A DNA stretch of 64,000 nucleotides from Billgrantia ethanolica (GCF_021404305.1 NZ_JABFTX010000002.1:682001-746000), one strand, 5' to 3'. Numbered from the stretch's first letter, positions 1 through 9,096 are shown. A program made the numbers and translations. The notes: generated from the letters alone by a model not told the origin.

Positions 1-38
1 GCTGAAAGCAACGAGGAAACCTGGCGGACCATGTGCTT

Positions 39-1448
39 ATGTCGACGTTGACGTTTCAAGGGGCAGTCGGTGAAGTCACCGGCTCCCGTTATCTCATCGA
101 GGTGGAGGGAGTGGATCGCCCTTACCGAGTGTTGCTGGAATGCGGCTTACACCAGGGGGGGAAGGGAGCCGATGAAGCCAACGCCAGACCTTTCGGCACC
201 TTGGCCAAGCAGCTCGATGCGGTGGTCATCTCCCATGGCCACCTGGATCATGCAGGACTATTGCCCAAACTGGTGCGGGAGGGCTACAGCGGCCCGATTC
301 ACTGCACCCGCGGTACCCGGGATCTGCTCGAGATCATGCTCGAGGACGCGGCCTTCATTCAGGTCAAGGACGTAGAATGGGAGAACAAGTGGCGCAAGCG
401 TCACGACAAGCCTTTGGTCGAGCCACTGTACGAGATGGCAGACGTGGAGCGCACATTGAAGCTGTGCAAGGCCCACGGCTACGGCCAGCCCGTCAAGCTT
501 CCCGGGGACGTGACACTGGTATTCCGCGATGCCGGCCATATCCTCGGTTCGGCAATCGTCGAACTGGCGGTACCGTCCGGCGGGCAGACGAAGCGGATCG
601 TCTTTTCCGGCGACCTGGGCAACCCGAGCTCGGTACTGATGAAGGAGCCGGAAAAGCTCTTCGAAGCCGACGTGGTGCTGATGGAGAGCACCTACGGTGA
701 TCGTGATCATCGTCCGCTGGACGAGACCTTGGATGAGTTTGCCCAGGTGCTGGAGGAAGCGCACGCCAGCGGTGGCAACGTGCTGATTCCCGCCTTCGCT
801 GTAGGCCGCACCCAGGAGATCCTTTATCACCTGAGCGTGCTCTATCACGAAGGAAGGCTGTCACAGCAGATGGTCTTTCTCGACAGTCCCATGGCGATCA
901 AGGTCACCGAGCTTTATCACCGTGCTCGCAAGAGCCTGGACGCCGAAGACCTGAAAGTTCTCAACATTGCCGCCAGCGGCGATACCGGCCGCTACCTGCC
1001 GATACTGCGCATGACGCGCACGGTGGAAGAGTCCATGGCGATCAATCGCATCCACGGCGGGGCGATCATCATTGCCGGGGCGGGCATGTGCACCGGTGGA
1101 CGTATCGTCCACCACTTCCGCTACAACCTCGAAAAACCCAATACCCGCCTGGTGATCGTCGGTTTCCAGGCGGCCGGCACGCTGGGCCGTCAGCTCGTCG
1201 ACGGCGCCGAGAAGGTGCGCGTGCTCGGCCAGGAGCTGGCGGTGAAGGCGAAGGTGCACACCATTGGCGGTTTCTCCGCCCATGCCGGGCAGAGCCAATT
1301 GATCGGCTGGGCCGGTGCTTTCCGCGACAAGCCGCGCTTTTACTTGGTGCATGGCGAACCGGAAACCCAGCAGGTACTCAAGCGGGTCCTGGCGGAAAGC
1401 GACATCGAGGTGGAGGTGCCGGGCTACGGCGACCGCATCGAGCTCTAG
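39..1448 (+). CDS. MBL-fold/beta-CASP RNA-processing metallo-hydrolase
   Basis: Predicted zinc-dependent ribonuclease-like hydrolase of the CPSF73/Ysh1-type metallo-beta-lactamase superfamily. The zinc motif HGHLDHAG lies near residue 67, a second histidine sits in DAGHILGS, and GDLGNP and ESTYGDR supply further metal ligands. A beta-CASP segment (GNVLIPAFAVGRTQE) and a C-terminal RMMBL-type region (GGFSAHAGQ) follow. The length of about 469 residues is usual for the bacterial family. I chose the ATG at 39 because homologues usually begin MSTLTF or similar; a GTG at 33 is an alternative, and an in-frame stop at 3-5 excludes anything longer. It ends at a clear intrinsic terminator, so it is probably the last gene of its transcript. 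The RNA substrate is not inferable here. Confidence 0.9.
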   Translation: MSTLTFQGAVGEVTGSRYLIEVEGVDRPYRVLLECGLHQGGKGADEANARPFGTLAKQLDAVVISHGHLDHAGLLPKLVREGYSGPIHCTRGTRDLLEIMLEDAAFIQVKDVEWENKWRKRHDKPLVEPLYEMADVERTLKLCKAHGYGQPVKLPGDVTLVFRDAGHILGSAIVELAVPSGGQTKRIVFSGDLGNPSSVLMKEPEKLFEADVVLMESTYGDRDHRPLDETLDEFAQVLEEAHASGGNVLIPAFAVGRTQEILYHLSVLYHEGRLSQQMVFLDSPMAIKVTELYHRARKSLDAEDLKVLNIAASGDTGRYLPILRMTRTVEESMAINRIHGGAIIIAGAGMCTGGRIVHHFRYNLEKPNTRLVIVGFQAAGTLGRQLVDGAEKVRVLGQELAVKAKVHTIGGFSAHAGQSQLIGWAGAFRDKPRFYLVHGEPETQQVLKRVLAESDIEVEVPGYGDRIEL

Positions 1449-1483
1449 CCTGCCTCTCCACTCCACCCACTGTAACGCTCCGC

Positions 1484-1507
1484 GGGCCGCTTTTTGCGGC
1501 CCTTTTT
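1484..1507 (+). terminator. Intrinsic terminator after the MBL/beta-CASP gene
   Basis: A 7-bp perfect GC stem (GGGCCGC/GCGGCCC) with a TTTTT loop is followed directly by a TTTTT tract. It lies 35 bases after the stop codon on the plus strand. Confidence 0.85.
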
Positions 1508-1689
1508 GCGCCCGGAGGTACATGCTCCTGCTGTGGGGCTGCGACAACTTGATGCAGGTCAATGTTCGATAGGGTTTCTTCTTTGCACCGGGGTGCTGGG
1601 CTATTCTTGCTATTGGGTTTTGTTATTAGCTTAGATCGTTATGTTATTTTCTATCTCGAGTTTCTGATCTCCAACCTCAAGGTGAAACC

Positions 1690-1881
1690 ATGAAGAGTAA
1701 CGTAGGCGGTATCGACAAAATTCTGCGGATCGTGGTCGGAGCGGTATTGATCGGTCTGGCCATCACCGGCGTCATCGGCGCCTGGGGCTGGATCGGGGTG
1801 CTGCCGCTGGCTACTGGGTTGATCAACTTCTGCCCGGCCTACAGCCTGCTGGGCATCAATACCTGCAAGCTGAATAAATAA
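1690..1881 (+). CDS. DUF2892 (YgaP-like) small inner-membrane protein
   Basis: 63-residue protein made almost wholly of two hydrophobic segments (about residues 9-29 and 31-47), ending in a conserved-looking CPAYSLLGINTCK tail with two cysteines. This is the DUF2892 fold, which also forms the membrane part of YgaP, where it is joined to a rhodanese. AAGGTG lies 5 bases before the ATG. The 180 bases upstream are markedly AT-rich compared with the rest of the window and probably hold its promoter. Genes of this family often sit beside sulfur-transfer genes, and the next genes here are a persulfide-dioxygenase-like enzyme and sulfur carriers, so a role in sulfane-sulfur handling is a fair inference, not a demonstrated one. 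Confidence 0.88.
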   Translation: MKSNVGGIDKILRIVVGAVLIGLAITGVIGAWGWIGVLPLATGLINFCPAYSLLGINTCKLNK

Positions 1882-1906
1882 CGCCCAGCCACTGCAGGCG
1901 CGAAGC

Positions 1907-1934
1907 GAGGCCCAACGCCATGGCGTTGGGCCTC
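1907..1934. repeat. 28-bp perfect palindrome after DUF2892 gene
   Basis: Fully self-complementary 28-bp sequence (14 bp each side, centre CCATGG) starting 26 bases after the stop codon. There is no T-tract on either side, so it could be a rho-independent-like 3' end stabiliser or a protein-binding site rather than a classical terminator. Confidence 0.6.
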
Positions 1935-1978
1935 TCGCGTCTCGGGGTGCACACATATCAGGGTGGTGTCCGTTTATT

Positions 1979-2011
1979 CCAAAAAGATCTATTCTTAGAA
2001 CTTGTTTTTGG
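1979..2011. promoter_or_regulatory. Candidate operator upstream of the MBL/SulP sulfur genes
   Basis: Inverted repeat CCAAAAA/TTTTTGG with a 19-base AT-rich centre that itself contains TTCTTAGAA, located 50 bases before the start of the persulfide-dioxygenase-like gene. Sulfane-sulfur operons of the bigR/sqrR type are often controlled from AT-rich dyads by ArsR-family repressors. No such regulator is encoded in this window, so the assignment is speculative. Confidence 0.3.
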
Positions 2012-2061
2012 CTATGCTGTCTCCATCTTGGCAGGCAGCGACAGTGAACGGAGGTTTTGAC

Positions 2062-2943
2062 ATGTCCCAGCCCACCACGGCTCGTCCCATCGTGACCCAT
2101 TTCTTCGACGAGCCCACCAACACCTTCAGCTACGTGGTGCAGGATCCTGACAGCAGGTCCTGTGCGATCCTCGATTCGGTGCTCGACTTCGACTACGCCG
2201 CCGGGCGCACCGACACCCGCTCGGCGGACGAGATCATTGCCTTCATCCGGCGTGAGGGGCTGACCGTAGAGTGGATCCTCGAGACCCACGTTCACGCCGA
2301 CCACCTCTCAGCGGCGCCCTATCTCCATGAAAAGCTGGGCGGCAAGACCGGTATCGGCGCCAGGATCACCGTGGTGCAGGAGGTCTTCGGCAAGGCCTTC
2401 AATGCGGGTACCGAGTTCGCCCGCGACGGCAGTCAGTTCGACCGCCTCTTTGAAGAAGGCGACACCTTCAACATTGGCAACCTGGAAGGTGGTGTGCTGC
2501 ATACGCCGGGCCATACGCCGGCCTGCCTGACCTACGTCGTCGGTGATGCCGCCTTCGTTGGCGACACCCTGTTCATGCCCGACTACGGCACCGCCCGTTG
2601 CGACTTCCCAGGCGGCGATGCCCGCACCCTCTTTCAATCGATCCAGAAGGTGCTGGCGCTACCGGGCGAAACCCGGCTCTTCCTATGCCATGACTACAAG
2701 GCGCCGGAGCGTGAGGAGTACCAGCACGAGACCACCGTGGCCGAGCAACGCGCCCATAACGTCCACGTGCACGAGGGCGTCAGCGAGGAGGAGTTCGTCA
2801 AGATGCGTACCGAGCGCGACTCGACCCTCGACATGCCGCGTCTGATCCTGCCGTCGGTACAGGTCAACATGCGCGCTGGCCACATGCCGCCGCCCGAGGA
2901 GAACGGCCAGGTTTACCTCAAGGTGCCGATCAACAAGTTCTGA
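2062..2943 (+). CDS. MBL-fold persulfide dioxygenase-like / Blh-type hydrolase
   Basis: 293-residue metallo-beta-lactamase-fold protein related to ETHE1/Blh persulfide dioxygenases, which oxidise glutathione persulfide to sulfite. The metal motif ETHVHADHLS is at residues 74-83 (H76, H78, D80, H81), with further ligands expected in HTPGHTPAC, GDTLFMPDYGTARCDFPGG and LCHDYKAP. The start was set at the ATG preceded by GGAGG (2050-2054), which drops about 20 weakly supported upstream residues. The downstream SulP permease starts 10 bases after its stop and the YeeE/YedE pair follows, giving a sulfane-sulfur oxidation/transport operon like the bigR-blh group. The substrate is inferred from family and neighbours. 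Confidence 0.85.
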   Translation: MSQPTTARPIVTHFFDEPTNTFSYVVQDPDSRSCAILDSVLDFDYAAGRTDTRSADEIIAFIRREGLTVEWILETHVHADHLSAAPYLHEKLGGKTGIGARITVVQEVFGKAFNAGTEFARDGSQFDRLFEEGDTFNIGNLEGGVLHTPGHTPACLTYVVGDAAFVGDTLFMPDYGTARCDFPGGDARTLFQSIQKVLALPGETRLFLCHDYKAPEREEYQHETTVAEQRAHNVHVHEGVSEEEFVKMRTERDSTLDMPRLILPSVQVNMRAGHMPPPEENGQVYLKVPINKF

Positions 2944-2953
2944 GGCGCGCTCC

Positions 2954-4738
2954 GTGAATCCCAAGCGCTATATTCCTATCCTGCAATGGCTGCCCGGCTA
3001 CGGTCGTGCGACCTTGTCCAGCGACCTGTTGGCGGCGGTCATCGTGACCATCATGCTGATACCGCAGTCGCTGGCTTACGCCATGTTGGCCGGACTGCCG
3101 GCGGAGGTGGGGCTCTATGCCAGCATCGCTCCGCTGGTGATCTACGCTCTCTTCGGCACCAGCCGCACCCTGGCGGTGGGGCCGGTGGCGGTGGTGTCGC
3201 TGATGACGGCAGCGGCGGTGGGGCAGGTGGCTCCCCAAGGAACACCGGAGTATCTCGGTGCGGCGCTGGTCCTGGCACTGATGTCAGGGCTCATCCTGAC
3301 CCTGATGGGCGTGGCCAGGCTGGGCTTTCTGGCCAATTTCCTGAGCCACCCGGTGATCTCGGGCTTTATCACCGCCTCGGGGCTGATCATCGCCACCAGT
3401 CAGCTCAAGCACGTACTGGGGGTGGAAGCCAGTGGACACAACCTGATCGACCAGTTGGCCAGCCTGGCCGCCGGTCTTGGCAGGGCGCATCTGGCCACCC
3501 TGGCCCTTGGGCTCTCCGTGCTGGCGTTCCTCTATGCCGCCAGGCGTTGGCTCAAGCCGCTCCTCGAGCGTGCAGGCGTGCCGTCGCGGCCGGCTGACAT
3601 GCTGACCAAGGCGGCACCGATCCTGGCTGTAGCAGCGACGACCCTGGTGACCTGGGGACTCGGGCTGGACGCCAAGGGCGTCGCCGTGGTGGGTGAAGTG
3701 CCGGCGGGCCTGCCGCCGCTGACCCTGCCCGGCTTCGACAGTGGGTTGTGGAGCCAGCTATTCGTGGCGGCGCTGTTGATCAGCATCATCGGCTTCGTCG
3801 AGTCGGTGTCGGTGGGCCAGACCCTTGCCGCAAGGCGACGGCAGCGCATCGACCCCGATCAGGAGCTGATCGGGCTGGGAACGTCGAACATCGCCGCTTC
3901 CTTCACCGGTGGCATGCCTGTCACTGGAGGGTTCGCCCGTTCGGTGGTGAACTTCGATGCCGGCGCCCAGACGCCTGCGGCAGGCGCTTTCACGGCGTTG
4001 GGCATTGCCGGAGCGGCGCTGCTGTTGACTCCGCTGATCGCCTATCTGCCCATTGCCACCCTGGCGGCCACCATCATCGTGGCGGTGCTGTCGCTGGTCG
4101 ACGTTGCTGCCATTCGCAGGACCTGGGCTTACTCCCGCTGCGATGCCATGGCCATGTTCGTCACCATCGGCGTGACCCTCGCCGTCGGAGTGGAGACGGG
4201 CATTCTGGCCGGCGTCGGGCTGTCGCTCGCACTGCATCTCTACTATACGAGCCGCCCTCACAGTGCCGTGGTGGGCCGCGTTCCGGGTACCGAGCACTTC
4301 CGCAACGTGGAGCGACACCAGGTCGAAACCGATCCGGAACTGGCCATCCTGCGGGTCGACGAGAGCCTCTATTTCGCCAACTCGCGCTACCTCGAGGATA
4401 CCGTCATGGCGCTGGCAGCACGTCATCCTGGTCTGCGCCATATCGTGCTGGCCTGCCAGGCAGTGAACGTCATCGACGCCTCGGCACTGGAAAGTCTCGA
4501 GGTGATCAATGCCCGCCTGCGCGATGCACAGGTCAAGCTGCATCTGGCGGAGGTCAAAGGGCCGGTAATGGATCGATTGCAGCATACCCGTTTCTGTCGC
4601 GAACTGACTGGGCAGGTGTATCTGAGCACCTACGACGCCTGGCGCTCTCTGCGCGGTGAGACTGCTGGACAGGGGCGCTCCTGCGGGGCCGGTGAGCCGG
4701 TCGGTGCAGGGCAACTCAAGCCATTGATCAACGACTGA
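2954..4738 (+). CDS. SulP-family anion permease with STAS domain
   Basis: 594-residue SLC26/SulP transporter. The first 420 residues are a multi-pass membrane domain opening with the typical [37 protein letters not shown] region, cited here by its key parts LPGY and IPQSLAY. The remainder is a STAS domain ([20 protein letters not shown] through [13 protein letters not shown] in pieces). It starts with GTG 10 bases after the MBL stop. In this setting sulfate or sulfite export/import is the likely job, since a persulfide dioxygenase would produce sulfite. Other SulP members move bicarbonate, so substrate is not certain. The extreme C-terminus (after about residue 575) is poorly conserved-looking, glycine-rich sequence. 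Confidence 0.88.
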   Translation: MNPKRYIPILQWLPGYGRATLSSDLLAAVIVTIMLIPQSLAYAMLAGLPAEVGLYASIAPLVIYALFGTSRTLAVGPVAVVSLMTAAAVGQVAPQGTPEYLGAALVLALMSGLILTLMGVARLGFLANFLSHPVISGFITASGLIIATSQLKHVLGVEASGHNLIDQLASLAAGLGRAHLATLALGLSVLAFLYAARRWLKPLLERAGVPSRPADMLTKAAPILAVAATTLVTWGLGLDAKGVAVVGEVPAGLPPLTLPGFDSGLWSQLFVAALLISIIGFVESVSVGQTLAARRRQRIDPDQELIGLGTSNIAASFTGGMPVTGGFARSVVNFDAGAQTPAAGAFTALGIAGAALLLTPLIAYLPIATLAATIIVAVLSLVDVAAIRRTWAYSRCDAMAMFVTIGVTLAVGVETGILAGVGLSLALHLYYTSRPHSAVVGRVPGTEHFRNVERHQVETDPELAILRVDESLYFANSRYLEDTVMALAARHPGLRHIVLACQAVNVIDASALESLEVINARLRDAQVKLHLAEVKGPVMDRLQHTRFCRELTGQVYLSTYDAWRSLRGETAGQGRSCGAGEPVGAGQLKPLIND

Positions 4739-4756
4739 CACACGAAGGAGCAAGAG

Positions 4757-5218
4757 ATGGATTGGACGGCAGGCCTGCAGGGGCTGGCAGGGGGTGTGCT
4801 GATCGGCCTATCGGCCGTATGGCTGATGGCGACGCTGGGCCGCATCGCCGGCATCAGCGGTATCGTCGGTAGCCTGGTGACGACGCTGCCGAAGGGCGAT
4901 AGCGCCTGGCGCGTGGCCTTCGTGCTGGGGCTGATCAGTGGCCCGCTGCTGCTCATGCTGTTGGGCGGTGGGCTGGGCAATGTGGCCGGTGCGCCGGGAG
5001 AAGTGGTCGGCCCGCCCGCTGGCGGGGTGGGGCTGATGCTGGTGGCGGGGCTGCTGGTGGGCGTGGGCACCGGTCTGGGTAGCGGCTGCACCAGCGGTCA
5101 CGGCGTGTGCGGCCTGGCACGGCTGTCGCCGCGCTCGCTGGTGGCCACCCTGACCTTCCTGCTCTGCGCCATCATGACCGTCTATGTCGTACGGCATCTG
5201 CTCGGAGGTGGCGCATGA
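4757..5218 (+). CDS. YeeE/YedE-family membrane protein, first half (thiosulfate/sulfane sulfur uptake)
   Basis: 153-residue integral membrane protein with about four hydrophobic segments and the YeeE signature [12 protein letters not shown] near residues 115-126, carrying the two cysteines that in the TsuA/YeeE family guide thiosulfate or sulfane sulfur through the membrane. AAGGAGC stands 7 bases before the ATG. It is half-size; its partner overlaps it by 4 bases (ATGA), so the pair is translationally coupled and probably forms one pseudo-symmetric carrier. Confidence 0.88.
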   Translation: MDWTAGLQGLAGGVLIGLSAVWLMATLGRIAGISGIVGSLVTTLPKGDSAWRVAFVLGLISGPLLLMLLGGGLGNVAGAPGEVVGPPAGGVGLMLVAGLLVGVGTGLGSGCTSGHGVCGLARLSPRSLVATLTFLLCAIMTVYVVRHLLGGGA

Positions 5219-5628
5219 AAACCGTCATGGGTTATATCGCCGGCCTGCTGTTCGGCTTGGGCCTGGCACTTGCCGGCATGACCGACCCCGCCCGCGTGCT
5301 CGGTTTCCTCGACATCTTCGGTGCCTGGGATCCCACGCTGATGTTCGTGCTGGGTGGCGCCGTGGTGACGACGTTCATCGGCTACCGTCTGGTATTCCGC
5401 CGGGAGCGGCCGATGTTCGGCGAGACTTTCCAGTTGCCCACCCGCCGGGATCTGGATGCACGACTGATCGGCGGCGCCGCCCTGTTCGGCATCGGCTGGG
5501 GGCTCTCCGGCTACTGTCCCGGACCGGCAATCGCCTCCATTGCCGGGCTCAGTGCGCCGCTGTTCGCCATGCTCGTGGCCATGGTGGCGGGCTGGTTCCT
5601 GGCCCGGGCGATGCCCGCCCGGGGTTGA
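5215..5628 (+). CDS. YeeE/YedE-family membrane protein, second half
   Basis: 137-residue membrane protein, the second half of the split YeeE/YedE carrier (DUF6691-like). It has an N-terminal GLLFGLGLALAGMTDP repeat element and a central GYCPGPA motif near residue 101-107 holding the cysteine expected to relay sulfur. The ATG overlaps the preceding stop. The same pair follows Blh-type persulfide dioxygenases in other proteobacteria. Together with the MBL enzyme and SulP permease it suggests import of a reduced sulfur species followed by oxidation. The last gene of the operon converges with the DsbC/G-like gene. Confidence 0.87.
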   Translation: MKTVMGYIAGLLFGLGLALAGMTDPARVLGFLDIFGAWDPTLMFVLGGAVVTTFIGYRLVFRRERPMFGETFQLPTRRDLDARLIGGAALFGIGWGLSGYCPGPAIASIAGLSAPLFAMLVAMVAGWFLARAMPARG

Positions 5629-5685
5629 CCGACGGTGCGGCCCCACGCCTGGTCGGCGAGGGGACCACACGCTCGTCGAAGCGAC

Positions 5686-6441
5686 TCAGGGGGCCTCGCC
5701 GCCCATCATCTCGTGCAGCCTCGTCGCGTCCGGCATGCCGTCCACCCGCTGCAGCCGGCCGTCATGACGATAGACCGTGGTCGGGGTGGCGTAGAGGCCG
5801 AGCTCGTCGAAGAGCTGGTTGTTGCGGTAAACCTGATCCTCGATGTGGCGGGGCTGGGCCGAGGGGGCCACGCTGTCGCCACCGCTGTGATCGTGCAGGG
5901 CGGCTTCGGGATCCTCGGCACCCAGCAGGGCGGAGGCCTTGGCTGGGCTGTCCGGCTGCAGGATACCTACCATGATGTGGCGCAGTTGCACCTCGCCGGC
6001 CTCGATCCAGGGGCGTGCCTGCTCCCAGAACTGGCGGCAATAGGGGCAGTTGGGATCGGTGAAGGTGTAGAGCACGCGGGGAGCGTCGGCCTGGCCGTCC
6101 TGAATCCAGTGGCTCTGTTCCAGCTGCTGCCAGACCTGCTCCTCCTGAGGGGCTCTCACCAGCTCGTCCAGCGGCACCTCGGAGAGGTCGTTGCCCTCGG
6201 CATCGATCATGGTGCCGACGATGGCATGTTGGCCGTCGGCCGTGACGTAGACCGTCATCTCGCGACCCTGATGGCTAGCGGCGTAACCGACCAGCCCGCC
6301 GGGCGCCTCGAATTCGCCGTGAATCTCGAGTCCTTCCTCGACCAGGGCCTGAACCGGGCCCGGCCATTCGTCGGCCTGCGCCGCCGAAACGGCAGCGAGA
6401 GGGGCCAGGGCGGCCATGAGCAGCGTGAAGCGAAGAACCAT
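5686..6441 (-). CDS. Periplasmic thiol:disulfide interchange protein, DsbC/DsbG type
   Basis: 251-residue protein beginning with a Sec signal peptide (MVLRFTLLMAAL...AQADE). An N-terminal cystatin-like dimerisation region is followed by a thioredoxin fold with the redox motif CPYC in TDPNCPYCRQF near residues 124-127 and a cis-proline in YATPTTVY. This is the architecture of DsbG/DsbC, which reduce or protect periplasmic cysteines. The start was moved to the ATG preceded by AAGGAAA; the upstream 60 codons look non-coding. It is transcribed away from the PCu(A)C gene, and a role in keeping copper-site cysteines reduced during cytochrome oxidase assembly is possible. dsbB lies elsewhere in this window (34.9 kb). 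Confidence 0.88.
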   Translation of the reverse strand: MVLRFTLLMAALAPLAAVSAAQADEWPGPVQALVEEGLEIHGEFEAPGGLVGYAASHQGREMTVYVTADGQHAIVGTMIDAEGNDLSEVPLDELVRAPQEEQVWQQLEQSHWIQDGQADAPRVLYTFTDPNCPYCRQFWEQARPWIEAGEVQLRHIMVGILQPDSPAKASALLGAEDPEAALHDHSGGDSVAPSAQPRHIEDQVYRNNQLFDELGLYATPTTVYRHDGRLQRVDGMPDATRLHEMMGGEAP

Positions 6442-6639
6442 GTGGGGTTTCCTTGATTGAAATTGCCTTCCAGGGAGCGTCATCCCAGCGATGGACTCCC
6501 ACGGCGAGCGCAGGTTCAGCTTGCCGATGCAGGCCGAACGTGTCGGGTTGACGCATCCTGTCTCATGACGCACGACATCGTAGTAAGCTTTTCGCCTGTT
6601 TCCCTGGCTCATGCCAACCATACAACAAGGAGTTTCATC

Positions 6640-7176
6640 ATGGTGCTGGTCCGCTCACTCCTGCTCACTGCGGGGCTTTCGCTGGTGGCATCGACGGCGC
6701 TCGCCGAGCCGTTGCTCGTCGAAGAGGCTCAGGTACGCGCCGTGCCGCCTGGCTCGCAGACCTCGGCGGCCTTCATGACGCTACGCAATCCGGGGGAGCA
6801 GGACGTGACCCTGGTCGATGCAGACTCGCCCGCAGCCGAGGTCATAGAACTGCACAACCACGAAGACGTCGATGGTGTGATGCAGATGCGCAAGATTTCC
6901 GAAATCGTTGTGCCTGCCGGTGAGTCGGTCGCGCTGGCGCCCGGCGGCCTGCACATGATGCTGATCGGGCTGACCGCTCCGCTGGAGGAGGGGCAGCCCG
7001 TCGAGATCGAGCTGCGCTTCGATTCAGGCAAGTCCCAGCAGGTCACGGCGCCCGTCAAGCGCGTCGAGGTGAGTGCCGAGGGGCACCACGGCCACGCCGA
7101 TGCTCACGACCACGGACATGCTCACGACCACGGGCATGGCCAGGATCATGGTCATGGCGAAGGGCACCGTCACTGA
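6640..7176 (+). CDS. PCu(A)C periplasmic copper chaperone with histidine-rich tail
   Basis: 178-residue protein with a signal peptide (residues 1-22) and a single PCuAC domain. The copper(I) motif H-x10-M-x21-H-x-M is complete: H72, M83, H105, M107. Such chaperones deliver copper to the CuA/CuB sites of cytochrome oxidase. After residue 148 the chain becomes a 30-residue tail with 13 histidines in repeated AHDHGH-like units; similar tails in some family members bind extra copper. AAGGAG precedes the ATG by 7 bases; longer in-frame codons upstream lack a ribosome site and would bury the signal peptide. The divergent neighbour is a periplasmic thiol reductase, consistent with a small copper-site maturation module. 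Confidence 0.92.
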   Translation: MVLVRSLLLTAGLSLVASTALAEPLLVEEAQVRAVPPGSQTSAAFMTLRNPGEQDVTLVDADSPAAEVIELHNHEDVDGVMQMRKISEIVVPAGESVALAPGGLHMMLIGLTAPLEEGQPVEIELRFDSGKSQQVTAPVKRVEVSAEGHHGHADAHDHGHAHDHGHGQDHGHGEGHRH

Positions 7177-7320
7177 TGCCGAAGCGAGCGCCCGGCATGC
7201 CAGCTTGACCTGTGTGCTGGGCGATCAGCGGGGGAGTGGGTACAATATCGGGTCAATTGGCTCACATTTGTGACTCACGCGCGACCTCGTGTCGCCCCGC
7301 TTCACGTTCGGATCGATACC

Positions 7321-7803
7321 ATGCATTGCCCTTTCTGTGGCGCCCATGATACCCGCGTGACCGACTCCCGCCTGGTGGCGGACGGTGATCAGGTGCGCCG
7401 TCGCCGCCAGTGCACCGACTGTGGTGAGCGTTTCACCACCTATGAAACCGCCGAGCTGGTCATGCCCCGGGTGGTGAAATCCGACGGTTCCCGCGAGACC
7501 TTCGACGAGCACAAGCTGCGCGCCGGCATGCTGCGGGCGCTGGAGAAGCGTCCCGTCAGCGCCGAGGCCATCGAGGCCGCCGTCGAGCGCATTCGCCATC
7601 GGCTGAGAGCGAGCGGCGAGCGTGAAATCCAGGCTCGCGACATCGGCGAGGCCGTGATGCAGGCGCTCAAGCGCCTCGATCAGGTCGCCTACATTCGTTT
7701 CGCCTCGGTCTATCGCCGCTTCCAGGATATCGACGAGTTCCGCGCCGAGATCGATCGGCTGGCCCAGGAGCCGGGGTTTCCGCCGGGTACCGCCGAAGAA
7801 TAG
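7321..7803 (+). CDS. nrdR: Transcriptional repressor NrdR
   Basis: 160-residue repressor of ribonucleotide reductase genes. A zinc ribbon (C3, C6, C31, C34; CPFC and CTDC) is followed by an ATP-cone domain ([18 protein letters not shown] and onward, in pieces) that senses ATP/dATP. Length matches the family (about 150-160). The ATG at 7321 begins exactly at the conserved MHCPFCG; 17 further upstream codons are open but not conserved. It heads the riboflavin cluster, its usual position in gammaproteobacteria. Confidence 0.95.
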   Translation: MHCPFCGAHDTRVTDSRLVADGDQVRRRRQCTDCGERFTTYETAELVMPRVVKSDGSRETFDEHKLRAGMLRALEKRPVSAEAIEAAVERIRHRLRASGEREIQARDIGEAVMQALKRLDQVAYIRFASVYRRFQDIDEFRAEIDRLAQEPGFPPGTAEE

Positions 7804-7865
7804 GCTTTATCTCCAAGCTGCCCGCCGCCGAGCATAGCCAACCTGCCCAGTTGAACGAGGAGAGC

Positions 7866-9002
7866 ATGGCCAAGCCGACCGATGCCGCATGGATGGCACG
7901 AGCGCTGCAACTCGCCCGCCGCGGCCGCTATACCACCCACCCCAACCCGCGGGTGGGCTGCGTGTTGGTCAAGAACAGAAAGATGGTCGGTGAGGGTTGG
8001 CACGTGCGTGCCGGAGAACCCCATGCCGAGGTGCACGCGCTGAACATGGCGCAGTCGGCCGCTCGCGGTGCCACCGCCTACGTGACCCTGGAGCCCTGCT
8101 CCCATCATGGCCGCACCGGTCCTTGCGCCGTGGCGCTGACCGAGGCCGGCGTCAAGCGGGTGGTGGTGGCCATGCAGGACCCCAATCCGGAAGTGGCGGG
8201 ACGGGGCATCGCCATGCTGCGCGAGGCGGGCATCGAGGTGACGGTGGGTCTGCTCGAAGCGGAAGCGCAAGCGCTCAATCCCGGCTTCATCTCGCGCATG
8301 ACTCGTCGGCGCCCCTTCGTGCGTCTGAAAATGGCCATGAGCCTGGATGGCCGTACCGCCATGCAGTCGGGGGAGTCCCAGTGGATCACCGGCCCCCACG
8401 CGCGTGCGGAAGTGCAGCGGCTGCGGGCCAGCGCCAGCGCGATCATGACCGGCGTCGACTCGATCATCTTCGACAATTCGCGGCTCACGGTGCGGGCGGC
8501 GCAGCTCGGTCTCGACGATGCGGACGCCATTGCCGAACGTCAGCCGCTGCGGGTGGTGGTTGATACCCAACTGCGGATGCCCCAGGCAGCCGCCTGCCTG
8601 CGTGAGTCGGGACGCACCCTGGTGGCTACCGTATCGGGATATGACCCCGAGCGTCGCGCGCGGCTCGAGGCGGCCGGTGCCGAAGTGCTGGTGCTGCCGA
8701 CCGGTGACGACGGTCGCGTCGATCTGGCTGCATTGTTGCGCTACCTGTCCGAGCAGGAGCTGGTCAACGAGCTGCTGCTGGAAACCGGGGCCACGCTCGC
8801 CGGCGCCATGCTGGACGCCGGCCTGGTCGATGAGATGCAGCTGTTCGTCGCGCCGACCCTGCTCGGCGGTGAGGCGCGTCCGCTGTTCGCCCTGCCGGGA
8901 TTGACGCGCATGGCCCAGCAGCGACCGCTGGAGATTCTCGACATGCGTGCGGTGGGCCGCGACTGGCGAATCACCGCGCGACCGAAGCGCAGGCAGGAGT
9001 GA
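7866..9002 (+). CDS. ribD: Bifunctional pyrimidine deaminase/reductase RibD
   Basis: 378-residue riboflavin pathway enzyme that deaminates and then reduces the pyrimidine product of GTP cyclohydrolase II. The N-terminal deaminase carries the zinc site HAE (H53, E55) and PCSHHGRTGPC (C78, C87). The C-terminal reductase domain starts near residue 150 (RPFVRLKMAMSLDGRTA). The ATG at 7866 has GAGGAG just upstream; a TTG five codons earlier is less likely. The gene lies 62 bases after nrdR. Riboflavin synthase (ribE) would often come next but is absent. Confidence 0.95.
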   Translation: MAKPTDAAWMARALQLARRGRYTTHPNPRVGCVLVKNRKMVGEGWHVRAGEPHAEVHALNMAQSAARGATAYVTLEPCSHHGRTGPCAVALTEAGVKRVVVAMQDPNPEVAGRGIAMLREAGIEVTVGLLEAEAQALNPGFISRMTRRRPFVRLKMAMSLDGRTAMQSGESQWITGPHARAEVQRLRASASAIMTGVDSIIFDNSRLTVRAAQLGLDDADAIAERQPLRVVVDTQLRMPQAAACLRESGRTLVATVSGYDPERRARLEAAGAEVLVLPTGDDGRVDLAALLRYLSEQELVNELLLETGATLAGAMLDAGLVDEMQLFVAPTLLGGEARPLFALPGLTRMAQQRPLEILDMRAVGRDWRITARPKRRQE

Positions 9003-9054
9003 GGAGCAACTTCCTGCTTGTGAGCTCTGGGGCAGGGCACAGGGGAGGTTTTTT

Positions 9055-9096
9055 TCCAGGGATGGAAAAATAGCGTCCAGGGAAGGATTCACAGCG
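9055..9096. repeat. Two imperfect 21-bp tandem units
   Basis: Units 9055-9075 and 9076-9096 match at 16 of 21 positions, both beginning TCCAGGGA and ending AGCG. The pattern resembles short intergenic elements with repeated CAGGGA cores that I associate with pseudomonad/halomonad genomes, but dispersal cannot be tested in one window. Confidence 0.6.

Noticed and set aside
3758-4753. 331-codon minus-strand open frame opposite SulP
   Set aside because: Low-complexity His/Gln/Arg-rich shadow of a well supported permease gene.
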